DNA of 64,000 nucleotides from Anaerolineales bacterium (GTDB taxonomy: Bacteria > Chloroflexota > Anaerolineae > Anaerolineales > Villigracilaceae), in the NCBI GenBank assembly GCA_016789305.1, contig JAEURJ010000023.1, positions 186,001 through 250,000 of the forward strand, given 5' to 3'. Below, piece after piece: positions 18,980 to 28,883 of this stretch. The translations under genes were made by a program, and so were the position numbers. Position 1 is the first letter of the stretch; each line of letters starts with the position of its first letter. The notes beneath the pieces are model-generated. The model was not told the DNA's origin and did not search any database. It worked only from the letters and a program-made list of their open reading frames with translations.

Positions 18980-20911
18980 TTATCTTTCTAAATTTTTCAA
19001 CTCTGAAGCAGGAGATTGGGAAAGTAGGTGTTTCCGTTTAGTAAACAGATTAGTGAGAGAAAAAGCCTGAACATAAACCCAAACTTTATGCAACTGCTGA
19101 CTATTCTGATTGCGAATCGCAATCGGCAATTCATCTTTTATTTTTTTGCCATTCCAAACCGGGAATTGTTGAAACTCCATGCTGTTCACTAGATCACACA
19201 TAAACTCCTGAGAACGGGGGGAAGTCCATGCCTCCATCAGGTTGGGGAAACCGAGCTTTTGCTTACGTGTGCGAATCGATTCAGGTAAAATATCGTGCAG
19301 GGAATCGCGTAGGATTCTCTTTGTAAAGCCACCGCCAATTTTGGATGCAGAGGGAAGTGAAAACATAAAACATACCAACCGCCAATCCATAAGTGGTGCA
19401 CGAACCTCAACACCATGAGCCATCGACAATCGATCAAAATTGCGCAGGACCGTGGGAAGTTGTGCAAAGTGAAAATCAACATACATACTCTTAAAAAGGT
19501 GGTTCTTATCTTCCAGAGAAGCCAGGTCAAGATCCATGGAAGGAAAGACAAAGTCAGCCGGCTGGATTTGCAGCCATGAATGCCTCCGATCATTTTTCTG
19601 CCCGCCAAAAAATTTCTCGATGCTCTTAAGATAAAAATTCTCGCCTGGGAAAGGATCAAGGCCCCTTAAAGTGGAGGTCAAGTCGATGACACGAGAAAGT
19701 GAAAATCGCGAGACGGAATCACGTATTGCAGGTGCAAGATACCAAGGATAACCGCCAAGTACTTCATCACCCCCATGACCATCCATTGTAACCACTACAC
19801 CGTTTTCGCGTTGAGTCTTATATATCTGCCATGGACCAAAATGAATATCAGATATCGCCTCCAGATGAAACAAAACTTCATCAAAATGATCCATATATGA
19901 ATTAGCATCGGCCGTACAATAGACGGGCTGCGCACCTGTATGCATCACCATTTCATCTGCATATTTTCTTTCATCAATCAATGCACCCGGATAGGTCATA
20001 ATGAAGGCTTTTTGCCAATCGCCGGCAATGCGATCCCGTTTTGCTCCAGTGGAATTACTGATGAAATGCATACCACTCAGCACAGAACTTGAGTCGAGGC
20101 CGCCGCTTAGCGCAGTACCAATGGGCACATCGCTTCTCATACGGATACGACAGGCATCCAAAAACAATTCACGAAAGTGCTCAGCCTGCGCCTCATATGC
20201 TTGTGGAGCCGATTCAAGGTGATCGAGCGTATTCCACCAGCGGCGCAGTCTTGGTTTTTCACCCGACAGTAAAGTAAGACAGTGCCCGCCCAGCAAATTC
20301 CGAAGGCCAAGAAGAATACATCGCTCATTCCCTTCGACCATTCGTTCATTTGAAAGGGCGAGTGCGATCATGGCATAATCAAACTGCGGCTGAAACCAAT
20401 CCAACGCAAGAAAGGCTTTCATTTCAGACGCAAAAGCAAAGTGCTTTTCGTCAGAATAATAAATAAGAGGTTTTACTCCAAATCGATCGCGAGATAGAAA
20501 CAGCTTCCTTTCCACACGATCCCAAATAGCAAATGCCCACATGCCATTTAGCTTTAGCTGGCAATCTTCGCCCCAATAGTCGTAACCTGCCAGAATTACT
20601 TCTGTGTCTGAATCTGTCTTAAAAGAATAGCCAACTTTCATCAGCTCCAATTTAATTTCAAGAAAATTATATATTTCGCCATTATATGTAATCCAATACC
20701 TCTCGTTACCAAATGACATAGGCTGGTTGGCCGATTCGGAAGTATCTAAGATTGCAAGTCGACGATGCCCCAATCCAACATTAGCAGAAGAGTCAATGTA
20801 AAACCCACTTCCATCTGGTCCACGGTGATTAAGTGCATCTGTAAAACATGCTAGAGCCTGTTTAGATACAGGAGAATTATTCAAATTCCAAAAACCGACA
20901 ATGCCGCACAT
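18980..20911 (-). CDS. asnB: Asparagine synthase-like glutamine amidotransferase (copy 3)
   Basis: The intact 643-residue class II amidotransferase starts MCGIVG with the Cys2 nucleophile. It has HRGPDGSG (29-36), YNGEIYN (76-82) and the synthetase P-loop SGGLDSS (269-275). It differs clearly from copies 1 and 2: a longer C-terminal region and KLGFPNL instead of the QGFSAPD loop. It may therefore act on another acceptor. GGAG lies about 12 bases before the ATG. It lies between two GT4 genes in one transcription unit. The family is certain. Amidation of a uronic acid or transfer to another sugar carboxylate is inferred. Confidence 0.88.
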   Translation of the reverse strand: MCGIVGFWNLNNSPVSKQALACFTDALNHRGPDGSGFYIDSSANVGLGHRRLAILDTSESANQPMSFGNERYWITYNGEIYNFLEIKLELMKVGYSFKTDSDTEVILAGYDYWGEDCQLKLNGMWAFAIWDRVERKLFLSRDRFGVKPLIYYSDEKHFAFASEMKAFLALDWFQPQFDYAMIALALSNERMVEGNERCILLGLRNLLGGHCLTLLSGEKPRLRRWWNTLDHLESAPQAYEAQAEHFRELFLDACRIRMRSDVPIGTALSGGLDSSSVLSGMHFISNSTGAKRDRIAGDWQKAFIMTYPGALIDERKYADEMVMHTGAQPVYCTADANSYMDHFDEVLFHLEAISDIHFGPWQIYKTQRENGVVVTMDGHGGDEVLGGYPWYLAPAIRDSVSRFSLSRVIDLTSTLRGLDPFPGENFYLKSIEKFFGGQKNDRRHSWLQIQPADFVFPSMDLDLASLEDKNHLFKSMYVDFHFAQLPTVLRNFDRLSMAHGVEVRAPLMDWRLVCFMFSLPSASKIGGGFTKRILRDSLHDILPESIRTRKQKLGFPNLMEAWTSPRSQEFMCDLVNSMEFQQFPVWNGKKIKDELPIAIRNQNSQQLHKVWVYVQAFSLTNLFTKRKHLLSQSPASELKNLER

Positions 20912-20913
20912 AA

Positions 20914-22164
20914 TTATTTATTATCTCCAAGTAATTTCAACCGTTTTGCAAATAGACTGAAATTCACATCCGCATTATAGCGTTCCTTCCAAGTCAGGTA
21001 GCTACCTTCCCTCTTACTAGCCACTTGGGAGGGGTTATCCAGAAACTCAAGAATGGCGTTTGCAATTTCTTGCGGCAGCGGATTTGCGCTTATTAAAATA
21101 CCATTTCTTTTTGTAACAATTTCGGAATTCCCACCCACCGTAGTGGCAATCACCGGAATACTGCAACTAATTGCTTCCATGATAGAAACTGGCGTTCCCT
21201 CAGTAGCACTAACATTTACGAAAACATCAACTTGGTTTTCTCTATAGAAATTCATAAGAGCTGACTTATTTGAATACCCAGGAAAAAGCGCTTTTGCGTT
21301 AGCCGGGAAACGATCATTAGCAGTATCTTGAAGTTTACTACGCGCACTCCCATCACCTAGATGAATCCATTCAAATTTCTGAGATGGTCGTTGTTGAGCT
21401 GCAAGAAGTATGCCCTCTAAAAGCAAGTCAACCCGTTTGACAGGTACGATGAAAGAACAGGAAACAATACGAAAGACACCGTCAACTGAAGCCGATGTTG
21501 TAAACCCAGCCTCAGTCACACCTAATAACGCAGTTTCATAAAATGAGGAATATTCCGGATAGCGTTGCAATAGATAATTCAAGCCCGCATTGGAGTCAGG
21601 AAACAATACATCCAAAAATGACAATGCAGTGCGTCGAAGTGGCCAATAAGGCGGGTTGTAGTAATGTTCTTCATAAAGGTCATATCCGTGAACACGAGAA
21701 ACAATATGTAGATTGGGATAAAGACATTTTGTCAGGCCAATGCCCATGGAACTACTATCAAACCAATAGGTATAAAAAATGATCTGACTTTCGTCATTGT
21801 TTTGATTTAACCAGGTCTCCACCCATTTTCGCGTCAACTTTGCAACTGCAACGAATCTGACCAATCGGAGCAATGCGCTTGGGTAAAGAAGTAGTGAGGG
21901 TCGAGAAAACAGTTCGCGATAAGTTAATCGCGAAGTCAAAACACGGCCGGTTAAAGATAACCAATTGACCTTTTTTAATAATTGAGCATAACTCTCATCC
22001 ACCTCCACACCAGAAGGAATTGAAAGATGCTGGCCCTCATTTTTCTTAGGAACAAGAACGACACGGTCAAATATACGCTTGAGATATTGAATCTCAATAT
22101 CTAGAAATGCCTGTTCCCCACCAACATTAAAAGGATAAGTAGAAGTAAATACAACTAGGTGCAC
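20914..22164 (-). CDS. GT4 family glycosyltransferase
   Basis: This 416-residue GT-B enzyme has an N-terminal FTSTYPFNVGGEQ glycine loop and a donor domain containing IVSCSFIVPVKRVDLL. The catalytic donor site EGTPVSIMEAISC has the E-x7-E spacing typical of GT4. The start is GTG at 22164 with GAGG 8 bases upstream. It lies 2 bases from asnB copy 3. Cytoplasmic, using a nucleotide sugar; acceptor unknown. Confidence 0.83.
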   Translation of the reverse strand: MHLVVFTSTYPFNVGGEQAFLDIEIQYLKRIFDRVVLVPKKNEGQHLSIPSGVEVDESYAQLLKKVNWLSLTGRVLTSRLTYRELFSRPSLLLYPSALLRLVRFVAVAKLTRKWVETWLNQNNDESQIIFYTYWFDSSSMGIGLTKCLYPNLHIVSRVHGYDLYEEHYYNPPYWPLRRTALSFLDVLFPDSNAGLNYLLQRYPEYSSFYETALLGVTEAGFTTSASVDGVFRIVSCSFIVPVKRVDLLLEGILLAAQQRPSQKFEWIHLGDGSARSKLQDTANDRFPANAKALFPGYSNKSALMNFYRENQVDVFVNVSATEGTPVSIMEAISCSIPVIATTVGGNSEIVTKRNGILISANPLPQEIANAILEFLDNPSQVASKREGSYLTWKERYNADVNFSLFAKRLKLLGDNK

Positions 22165-22174
22165 TAAGGATTCC

Positions 22175-22894
22175 TCAAATTCCTAGGGAAGGCGGCAAAA
22201 ACTTATCTTTATATGAAGCAAATTCCTCAATGGCACGCTGGTAATCATCATGACGGCCAATATCAAGCCAATAACCATGAAAATTATAAGCATTTACTCG
22301 TTGATTATCTTTCATCAGAGCGAGTATAAGTTCTGGCAGATCCAGACGTTGATCAGGTTGAATATAGTTCAAAATAATAGGCTCAAAGATATAGATTCCC
22401 ATACTGACCGAGTAGTGGTAAGTCGGTTTTTCAATATAGTTTTTCACCCAGTCGTTACTATCAGTCTCTATCACACCAAGGTCAATCTTTACATCTCTTT
22501 GATAACAGGCAACTGTTGCCAACGCACCACGTTCGCGATGGTGCCTTAACATTGCGCTATAATCAATGGTTGTCAACAAATCCCCATTCATTACAAGAAA
22601 AGTATCCTTCAAATCAGGAATTAATGCAATCGGCCCAGCTGTCCCCAAAGGCTGTTCCTCTCGGGAATAGCTCAATTGCACATTAAATTTACTGCCATCT
22701 CCACAGTAGGCCATGAGCAATTCAGCAAGGTAACCAACTGCAAGGGTTAGCTCATTAAATCCATGGATCTGCAGCTGACGAATAACTACTTCCAAAATTG
22801 GCATTTCACCAATCGGCATCAATGGTTTAGGGAAGACAGTTGTATATGGAGTTAGGCGGGTACCTTTACCACCGGCAAGAATAATCGCTCTCAT
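22175..22894 (-). CDS. Sugar-1-phosphate nucleotidyltransferase (mannose-1-P guanylyltransferase-like)
   Basis: This is a 239-residue NTP_transferase enzyme. I start it at ATG 22894, because the open frame has 21 extra codons upstream that precede the defining N-terminal motif MRAIILAGGKGTRL. FPKPLMPIG follows, then VMNGDLLT with the metal-binding Asp and YIEKP. Its short length without a beta-helix domain matches the archaeal/bacterial GDP-mannose or dTDP-glucose pyrophosphorylase-like group that often sits beside an epimerase. Together with the two NAD-dependent enzymes just upstream it may supply a GDP-activated sugar, fitting Gmd elsewhere in the cluster. Base specificity cannot be read. 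Confidence 0.8.
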   Translation of the reverse strand: MRAIILAGGKGTRLTPYTTVFPKPLMPIGEMPILEVVIRQLQIHGFNELTLAVGYLAELLMAYCGDGSKFNVQLSYSREEQPLGTAGPIALIPDLKDTFLVMNGDLLTTIDYSAMLRHHRERGALATVACYQRDVKIDLGVIETDSNDWVKNYIEKPTYHYSVSMGIYIFEPIILNYIQPDQRLDLPELILALMKDNQRVNAYNFHGYWLDIGRHDDYQRAIEEFASYKDKFLPPSLGI

Positions 22895-22901
22895 CTTTTC
22901 T

Positions 22902-23894
22902 CTATAGAATATATTGGCCAAGACGATACATATCCATATGCATGGAAATCCACTCAATAGTATATCTAAGACCTTGATCTAAACCAATTTTGGGTTCCCA
23001 ACCTATCATCTGTTTTGCTTTTTCATTAGATGCCCAAAGTTTCATTACTTCACTTTTGCCGGGTCTTATTCGTTGCATATCTGTCACCACCTTGGGAGTC
23101 TTTCCAAGAATATTGAATATTTTCTCTGCCAGATCACCAATCCGTGTTGTATTGTCATTCCCCAGATTGATTTCCTCACCTAAGACATTTTCAGCTTCGG
23201 CAACTTTTAAAAATCCCTCGACGGTATCTGCTACATAAGTAAAATCTCGGGAAGGATCCAAGCTACCTAGCTTAACTTCGTTACTCATCAGCGTTTGTGT
23301 GATAATCGTAGGAATTACTGCCCTTGTAGATTGGCGCGGCCCATAAGTATTAAAGGGACGCAAGGTAACTACAGGCACCTCAAAGGAACGGTAAAAACTT
23401 TCTGCAATTTTGTCTGCCCCTATCTTACTAGCCGAATAAGGAGATTGGCCCTGAAGTGGGTGAGATTCGTTAATCGGAACATATTGTGCCGTCCCATACA
23501 CTTCACTCGTAGACGTATGCACCAAGCGGCGAATAGCAAAGTCGCGCGCAGCCATTAAAACATTCAACGTACCCATCACATTAACATCAATTACTTCGCG
23601 CGGATTAACATAGGAATAAGGAATTGCAATTAAAGCGCCAAGGTGAAATACCGTATCGACTCCGCGAACCGCACCGCGTACTGCTTCAACATCACGCAAA
23701 TCGCCACTTACGATCTCGAGGTTTGAAAATGCACTGGATGAGATTAAACGCAGCATTCCCAAATCGTTACGCGAGTTGTACCTCACAAAAGCCCGCACAT
23801 GTGCGCCTTCACTGATCAATCGCTCCACTAAGTGACTAGCGATAAAGCCACCAGCACCGGTAACAAGAACTTTTTTGTTTTCCCAATTCATCAT
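22902..23894 (-). CDS. NAD-dependent 4,6-dehydratase/epimerase
   Basis: About 330 residues form an extended SDR with TGAGGFIASHL near the start, STSEVYGTAQ, and the YSASKIGADK Tyr-Lys pair. RPFNTYGPRQS and SRDFTYVADTVEG follow, the pattern of dTDP-glucose and GDP-mannose 4,6-dehydratase relatives. The start is ATG 23894 (or the next ATG at 23891), just after GAGAGGAG. The longer frame to 23927 would run into the upstream gene. It shares one base with that gene's stop (TGATG). It is likely to make a 4-keto-6-deoxy or epimerised nucleotide sugar. The substrate is not certain. Confidence 0.8.
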   Translation of the reverse strand: MMNWENKKVLVTGAGGFIASHLVERLISEGAHVRAFVRYNSRNDLGMLRLISSSAFSNLEIVSGDLRDVEAVRGAVRGVDTVFHLGALIAIPYSYVNPREVIDVNVMGTLNVLMAARDFAIRRLVHTSTSEVYGTAQYVPINESHPLQGQSPYSASKIGADKIAESFYRSFEVPVVTLRPFNTYGPRQSTRAVIPTIITQTLMSNEVKLGSLDPSRDFTYVADTVEGFLKVAEAENVLGEEINLGNDNTTRIGDLAEKIFNILGKTPKVVTDMQRIRPGKSEVMKLWASNEKAKQMIGWEPKIGLDQGLRYTIEWISMHMDMYRLGQYIL

Positions 23895-24832
23895 CACTCC
23901 TCTCCCAACTGTACACGTAGTCGCCAATCATCCAGTAAATCCTTCAACGATTGCCTTAAGGAATATTGGGGACGCCAACCAGTAGTTTTTTGCAACTTCC
24001 GAGCTGAACCTATCTGAACAGACACATCATTCAACTGGATACGGCTTGACTCTTTTCGGACGATAAACTGCCGAGAAGCCATAGCCAACATTTCATCAAG
24101 GCACTTTCCTATCGTAACTGCTCTACCAGAACACACGTTGTAAGTTTCACCCGCCAATCCTTTTTCGGTCAACCCAATAAACGCGCGTACAGCATCACGC
24201 ACATCAACAAAATCCCGTTTTGCGGTTAAATCTCCAGTTACAATTTCATTGTGCCCATGCATCTCAGCCAATGCAATCTGACGTGCAAAGGCCGAACATG
24301 CTAAATCAGGAGATTGCCCAGGTCCAAGTAAATTAAACATTCGCACAATCATAACCGGTAATTGAAATGCATCAAAATAACGGGTTGCAGCGAACTCTTG
24401 CGCCAATTTACTAGCCGCATAGCTTGTCACCGGATGTGGCCTACATTTTTCATTGATTGATTTGCCTTCCAAAGATGACCCATATACCGAACTTGAGCCT
24501 GCAATTAATATCAACGGTCTTTGACCGACATCCAAAACACCTTCAAAAAGAGAGACTGTACCAAACAAATTCGCCTGGTACAACATCTCTGGCTGTTCAG
24601 CTTTTATTAAACCCGCCAAATGAAAAACCACATCGGGTTTGGATACTTTCAAAGCATTACTAAAATCCTTGCGATTCATAATATCGCCTTTAATAAAATT
24701 TTTCTCCCTGTTCCTTACATATTGGTCAAATCCGTACACGCGCCACCCCAACGCTTTCAAATGCCGAAGGAGATGCCCGCCAACGAACCCATTTACGCCC
24801 GTAATTAATGCAGAACCAGATGTCACAGTCAT
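23894..24832 (-). CDS. rmd: GDP-4-keto-6-deoxy-mannose reductase-like enzyme
   Basis: This 312-residue extended SDR starts with ALITGVNGFVGGHL. It has SSSVYG and the YAASKLAQE catalytic pair. The run RMFNLLGPGQSPDL, SAFARQIA, RDFVDVRDAVRA and YNVCSGR is characteristic of Rmd. Rmd reduces the 4-keto product of Gmd to GDP-D-rhamnose using NAD(P)H. A gmd gene lies about 19 kb away in the same cluster, which supports the pathway. It overlaps the upstream GT4 gene by 4 bases. Alternative: an RmlD/GDP-fucose-related reductase. Confidence 0.75.
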   Translation of the reverse strand: MTVTSGSALITGVNGFVGGHLLRHLKALGWRVYGFDQYVRNREKNFIKGDIMNRKDFSNALKVSKPDVVFHLAGLIKAEQPEMLYQANLFGTVSLFEGVLDVGQRPLILIAGSSSVYGSSLEGKSINEKCRPHPVTSYAASKLAQEFAATRYFDAFQLPVMIVRMFNLLGPGQSPDLACSAFARQIALAEMHGHNEIVTGDLTAKRDFVDVRDAVRAFIGLTEKGLAGETYNVCSGRAVTIGKCLDEMLAMASRQFIVRKESSRIQLNDVSVQIGSARKLQKTTGWRPQYSLRQSLKDLLDDWRLRVQLGEE

Positions 24833-25965
24833 TTTCCAAGAACATTAAGATATAGATTTACAGTCCGCGAACCCATTTCTTCAATTGTAAACACCTCTTT
24901 AGAATATTCATAAGCCAAATGAACCATTTCCAGAATCTCGGCATGATTCCTTTGTGCAAATTGAATGGACGATACAAGTCCATCCACCTCACCACCATTA
25001 AATAACAAACCATACCTACCCTCGGCCAGGATTTCCGGGATGGCTCCTGCCCGGCTGGCAACAATCGGAACAGATTGCTGCATTGCCTCCACCAGAACCA
25101 ATCCAAGACCTTCAAACCTAGATGGCAAACAAAAAAGATCAAACCCCGGCATGATCTCATGCCCATTCGGTTGATATCCTAAAAACTGTACGTTCTGTAG
25201 TCCATCAGCTTGATGTTTTAAAGATTCACGAAGCTCCCCATCGCCAACAATAACAAAATGCACCTCAGATAATATCCGAGCCGCCTCAAGCAGCAATTCA
25301 ATATTTTTTTGATACACGAGGCGCCCAATAAAGCCAACCACAAATTTGCCGGCGGGAAATTTGTACTTCTCCCTTATTTTTTCTGTTGAAAGCTCGTTTT
25401 TATAATCCACGCCATAATAAATACGCTCAATCTTTCCTGGCTTGATCCCAGAAACATGAATAAAATAGTCCTTAACACGTTCAGATATAGCAATATAACG
25501 ACTCACCATCAAGTTCATGATGCGAAACCACAACCGCATTGCAAATGAATCAAGCCATTCTTCATCGTTATGAATGGACATAACCACGCATGAACATTTG
25601 GACAGCCACGCAGCCAATGGTGCGCCAAAATAGTCAAGATGCAAATGTATAATTCTGTCCCTCCGGGCACGCAACAGAGAAATCAAATCGAATGTACGTT
25701 GCAGCGCAAGCAGGCCCAAGTAATGCCAACGCGCTTTAACGGCCAATGGCAGTAAAGTGACAACGACTCCTGCCTGAGTTAATTTTTCAAAGGCAGCTTT
25801 CATCAACGGCCCTTGGGATTGATAGATGACAATCAATTCCACATCAACACCAAGTCTTGTGAGTTCTGGGAGTAAAAAAAGGAGGTGATTCTCTGCGCCA
25901 CTAAAAGGGGGCGACATGGGAGATTCGTTCAACCTTATGACATGAGTTACCTTGGGCTCTTTCAT
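24829..25965 (-). CDS. GT4 family glycosyltransferase
   Basis: This 378-residue GT-B enzyme has an N-terminal MSPPFSGAENHLLFLLPEL loop, a donor domain opening with VVGFIGRLVYQKNI, the IVGDGELR turn and the donor site EGLGLVLVEAMQQSVPIVAS. It is linked by 4-base overlaps to the genes on both sides, so three genes form a coupled block (GT4, GT4, rmd). It is cytoplasmic. The linkage it makes is unknown. Confidence 0.85.
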   Translation of the reverse strand: MKEPKVTHVIRLNESPMSPPFSGAENHLLFLLPELTRLGVDVELIVIYQSQGPLMKAAFEKLTQAGVVVTLLPLAVKARWHYLGLLALQRTFDLISLLRARRDRIIHLHLDYFGAPLAAWLSKCSCVVMSIHNDEEWLDSFAMRLWFRIMNLMVSRYIAISERVKDYFIHVSGIKPGKIERIYYGVDYKNELSTEKIREKYKFPAGKFVVGFIGRLVYQKNIELLLEAARILSEVHFVIVGDGELRESLKHQADGLQNVQFLGYQPNGHEIMPGFDLFCLPSRFEGLGLVLVEAMQQSVPIVASRAGAIPEILAEGRYGLLFNGGEVDGLVSSIQFAQRNHAEILEMVHLAYEYSKEVFTIEEMGSRTVNLYLNVLGK

Positions 25966-27095
25966 TTTTGCTCCAGAAGTACCTGAATTGTGCCTTCAAT
26001 AGTTTTGTTAAAATCAAACTTTTCAACATGCTGCCTGGCCTTTCGAGCCAACTTCAAGCGAAGTTCCTCATCATTATGTAACAATTGCAATAATGCTGCC
26101 AAAACATTGACATCACCATAATTAAACAGCAGTCCATTTTCGCCATCGCTTATAATTTCTTGATTCCCGCCTGAATTGGAGGCAACGCATGGAAGTGAAA
26201 TAGAGCACGCTTCCAACAATGTATGTGAAAGCCCTTCATAGGAAGAGCCCAATACAAGTACATCCATTTTTCTCATAATATTCAACAGGATTGTATGATC
26301 CAAGCTCCCCAAAAATTTAACTCTTGAGGAAAGATGGAGCTGCTCAGCTAAATTAAAAAGTAATGGATATTCCGGGCCATCACCCAATATATGAACTTCT
26401 AAATCATTAACCTGACTTACTGCAAGCAACAAGGTTTCAACACCCTTCCAATTGGTAAGTCGCCCTACAAAAACTACCTGAAGAGGCTTTTCTAAATCCC
26501 GATACCGGGGTTGATCTATCAACTCACTTGAGAATAAAACACCATTGTAGACAACCCGTATTTTTGTTTGCAGAACACCCCAGCCAGTTACAAGGCGCTT
26601 TAAATATTCACTTGGCACAATAATTCGATTGGCCCGTTCCAGGTATTTTTTCCGCCAATCGTGAAGTCTCTTCACCCGTCCGGTAAAGTTTCTCATCTTT
26701 TGAAAATCATCAATACTTAATGCTGAGATACCACTTCCTCGAGCCTCTTCCCATGCACTATCGCCAACTATCTTCAATGTATAACGTCGTCTAGTGATGA
26801 GCGAGGCCCAATATGCTGAATATTCAAACCCATTAACAAGTACAGCATCATGCCAAAGCATTTGCCAAGCCAGAACTGGAATCATTTTATAAATTTGTAT
26901 CGCCCACAACCTGCTAAAGACACGAATAACTCGAAATGGACGGCTAAAATCAGAAATATCTCTGCCTGTCGAGCTACAGACCACAGTAACCACATATCCT
27001 TCACGAGACAATTCATGTGCTAACTGATCTATAAAGGTAGCGGGACCACCAATCTCTGGCGGAAAAATGCTTGCAACTAAAAGGATTCGATTCAT
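25962..27095 (-). CDS. GT4 family glycosyltransferase
   Basis: This 377-residue GT-B enzyme has FPPEIGGPATFIDQL near the N-terminus and VVFVGRLTNWKGVETLL at the start of the donor domain. ILGDGPE follows, then the catalytic E-x7-E region EGLSHTLLEACSISLP. Its 3' end overlaps the next GT4 gene by 4 bases. Closest in layout to WbnH/mannosyltransferase-type GT4 enzymes, but donor and acceptor cannot be deduced. Confidence 0.85.
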   Translation of the reverse strand: MNRILLVASIFPPEIGGPATFIDQLAHELSREGYVVTVVCSSTGRDISDFSRPFRVIRVFSRLWAIQIYKMIPVLAWQMLWHDAVLVNGFEYSAYWASLITRRRYTLKIVGDSAWEEARGSGISALSIDDFQKMRNFTGRVKRLHDWRKKYLERANRIIVPSEYLKRLVTGWGVLQTKIRVVYNGVLFSSELIDQPRYRDLEKPLQVVFVGRLTNWKGVETLLLAVSQVNDLEVHILGDGPEYPLLFNLAEQLHLSSRVKFLGSLDHTILLNIMRKMDVLVLGSSYEGLSHTLLEACSISLPCVASNSGGNQEIISDGENGLLFNYGDVNVLAALLQLLHNDEELRLKLARKARQHVEKFDFNKTIEGTIQVLLEQK

Positions 27096-27103
27096 TATCT
27101 TAA

Positions 27104-28162
27104 TTAACCTAGTCCTTGCAGAATTTTATAGACTTTATTAGCATAACTATTTATATCATGATGTCCAACAATTAAATTTCGTAAGATTCCCGGATCATAT
27201 TCCTTACGCCTTTCATAAATAGAAATAACTTTTTGCGCAATCTCAGTTAACACTTCTGACTGAAGAAGAAAATCTGGATGTTCAAGCAATAAATTAAAAA
27301 ATGCTTTATTGCTTGTTAATACCGGACAACCACAGGCAAGCGCCTCCATTACAGTTTTATCCATGCTTCCTGTCTGACTAACATTTATGTGCAAGAAAGT
27401 GCTCCTATAGCATGCCGGGATTTTCTGAGGAGGCATATCACCTAAAAACTCGACACAATCAGAGACACCCAACCTTTCAATTTCTAATTGTATTTCATCA
27501 AGGTAGATTTGATCTTGCAAAGAAAGTGTCGGACCAAGGATGCGCAAACGAATGGGCAAATCTGGTGCCATCATCCTTAATGTTGACATCAATTTAACAA
27601 GAAGAAGTACTCGCTTCCGAGGTGAAACACGACCCACATACAAGATGTCATTACGTTCAGGCAGATAAGAGGGGATATTAAACAAATCAATATCGACACC
27701 TTGACCAATAATTATTTTTTTGTTCGATTCGAGACGAAATCCCTCCGGAGTTGATGTGACGATTTTGGTCGCACAAGCATGAGCCAACCTTAAACGATTG
27801 GTGACCGTTCCGTGTGCATACCACAACAGGATAGGCACTTGATGCAGCTTTAATACTGGAAACAAGCGATAAGTCCATTCCATTGCCATATGAATAAAAC
27901 ATGCATTTATTCCATGCTTGCGAATCAAATCAAAAACCGTAAAATTCATCAACCAAAGGCTTCCTAACATTTTAGGAATTCCCCAAGGTCGCCTTGGGAT
28001 TAAGTGTATTTTCACATTTGGGGGACAGGAAAACCTCCCAAGTCGCTCAGTTAATACAATCACCTGTTCACAGTGGTTAGCCAATTCCCGAACTACAGAT
28101 GCCTGCCAAGCAAGGACATTCGAGTCTTCGTTCATCTCATAATTTACAACCAAAATTTTCAT
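27104..28162 (-). CDS. GT4 family glycosyltransferase
   Basis: This 352-residue GT-B enzyme lacks the usual N-terminal GG loop: the first strand ILVVNYEMNEDSNVLAWQ is less typical. The donor domain is clear, with ILYVGRVSPRKRVLLLV, RILGPTL, VEFLGDMP and the donor site GSMDKTVMEALACGCPVLTS. It lies 33 bases downstream of a small methyltransferase gene and 8 bases upstream of the next GT4 gene. Confidence 0.8.
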   Translation of the reverse strand: MKILVVNYEMNEDSNVLAWQASVVRELANHCEQVIVLTERLGRFSCPPNVKIHLIPRRPWGIPKMLGSLWLMNFTVFDLIRKHGINACFIHMAMEWTYRLFPVLKLHQVPILLWYAHGTVTNRLRLAHACATKIVTSTPEGFRLESNKKIIIGQGVDIDLFNIPSYLPERNDILYVGRVSPRKRVLLLVKLMSTLRMMAPDLPIRLRILGPTLSLQDQIYLDEIQLEIERLGVSDCVEFLGDMPPQKIPACYRSTFLHINVSQTGSMDKTVMEALACGCPVLTSNKAFFNLLLEHPDFLLQSEVLTEIAQKVISIYERRKEYDPGILRNLIVGHHDINSYANKVYKILQGLG

Positions 28163-28195
28163 GATATCAGGAAGCCATTATCCTATGAAAATCTA

Positions 28196-28822
28196 CTACT
28201 GAATCCGAGTAAGAATGTATATACAACGCTCAGTCATTAATCCACCCTTGAAAACCCCTAATCTTGCGAAGAAGGGGAAAATACGCCAAAACAGGCGGAT
28301 CCACTCTAATTGTTCGTATACAATGTCTAATTTAAAATTAGCCTTTCTGGCATTCTCTTCGATAAACAGATTAATCTCAGGATAAATAGTTAACCAACGA
28401 TGACGATCTCTTTGGTGTTCTGGCAAAAGGGCATATTTGGCAGTGCCCAGGTTAGACTTCCAAAAAAAACTCCAACGCCGTGGTAGTGTTGCCACATTTG
28501 GAAGAGCAATAATAAGTGTATCCTTGGTAATACGGGCCAACTCGGAAAATGCAAAGTGAATATTTTCAACATGTTCGAGCACATCAAGGGCACAGACATA
28601 ATTAAATACCTTATCATTAATATCAATATGTTGTTCTATGTTTATTTGGTAGTCATGGCCGGGATCTACATCAGCAGAAAAATACTGGATATTTGTACGT
28701 TCAATATACCCGCCTAACATACGATCACGCGCTCCAATATCGAGCAAAGAACCTCGTTTTCCCTGAAGGAGTTGACCAACTATTTCATACTTACTTTTTT
28801 GTGTATAAACTCGACTCAACAT
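28196..28822 (-). CDS. SAM-dependent methyltransferase, small
   Basis: This 208-residue class I methyltransferase has motif I LLDIGARD, the acidic strand-2 end SADVDPG, the post-I CALDVLEHVENI (LEHV is typical of the Methyltransf_11/25 group) and a motif III-like IIALPN. It would methylate a sugar or a biosynthetic intermediate in the cytoplasm. It lies 61 bases downstream of an FkbM-type gene, so two methyltransferases are neighbours. The substrate is unknown. Confidence 0.78.
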   Translation of the reverse strand: MLSRVYTQKSKYEIVGQLLQGKRGSLLDIGARDRMLGGYIERTNIQYFSADVDPGHDYQINIEQHIDINDKVFNYVCALDVLEHVENIHFAFSELARITKDTLIIALPNVATLPRRWSFFWKSNLGTAKYALLPEHQRDRHRWLTIYPEINLFIEENARKANFKLDIVYEQLEWIRLFWRIFPFFARLGVFKGGLMTERCIYILTRIQ

Positions 28823-28883
28823 TATATGCCTCTCGTAAACTTGTTATTTCTGCAATATTCAGGAAAAAAGGCTAAACTATCAA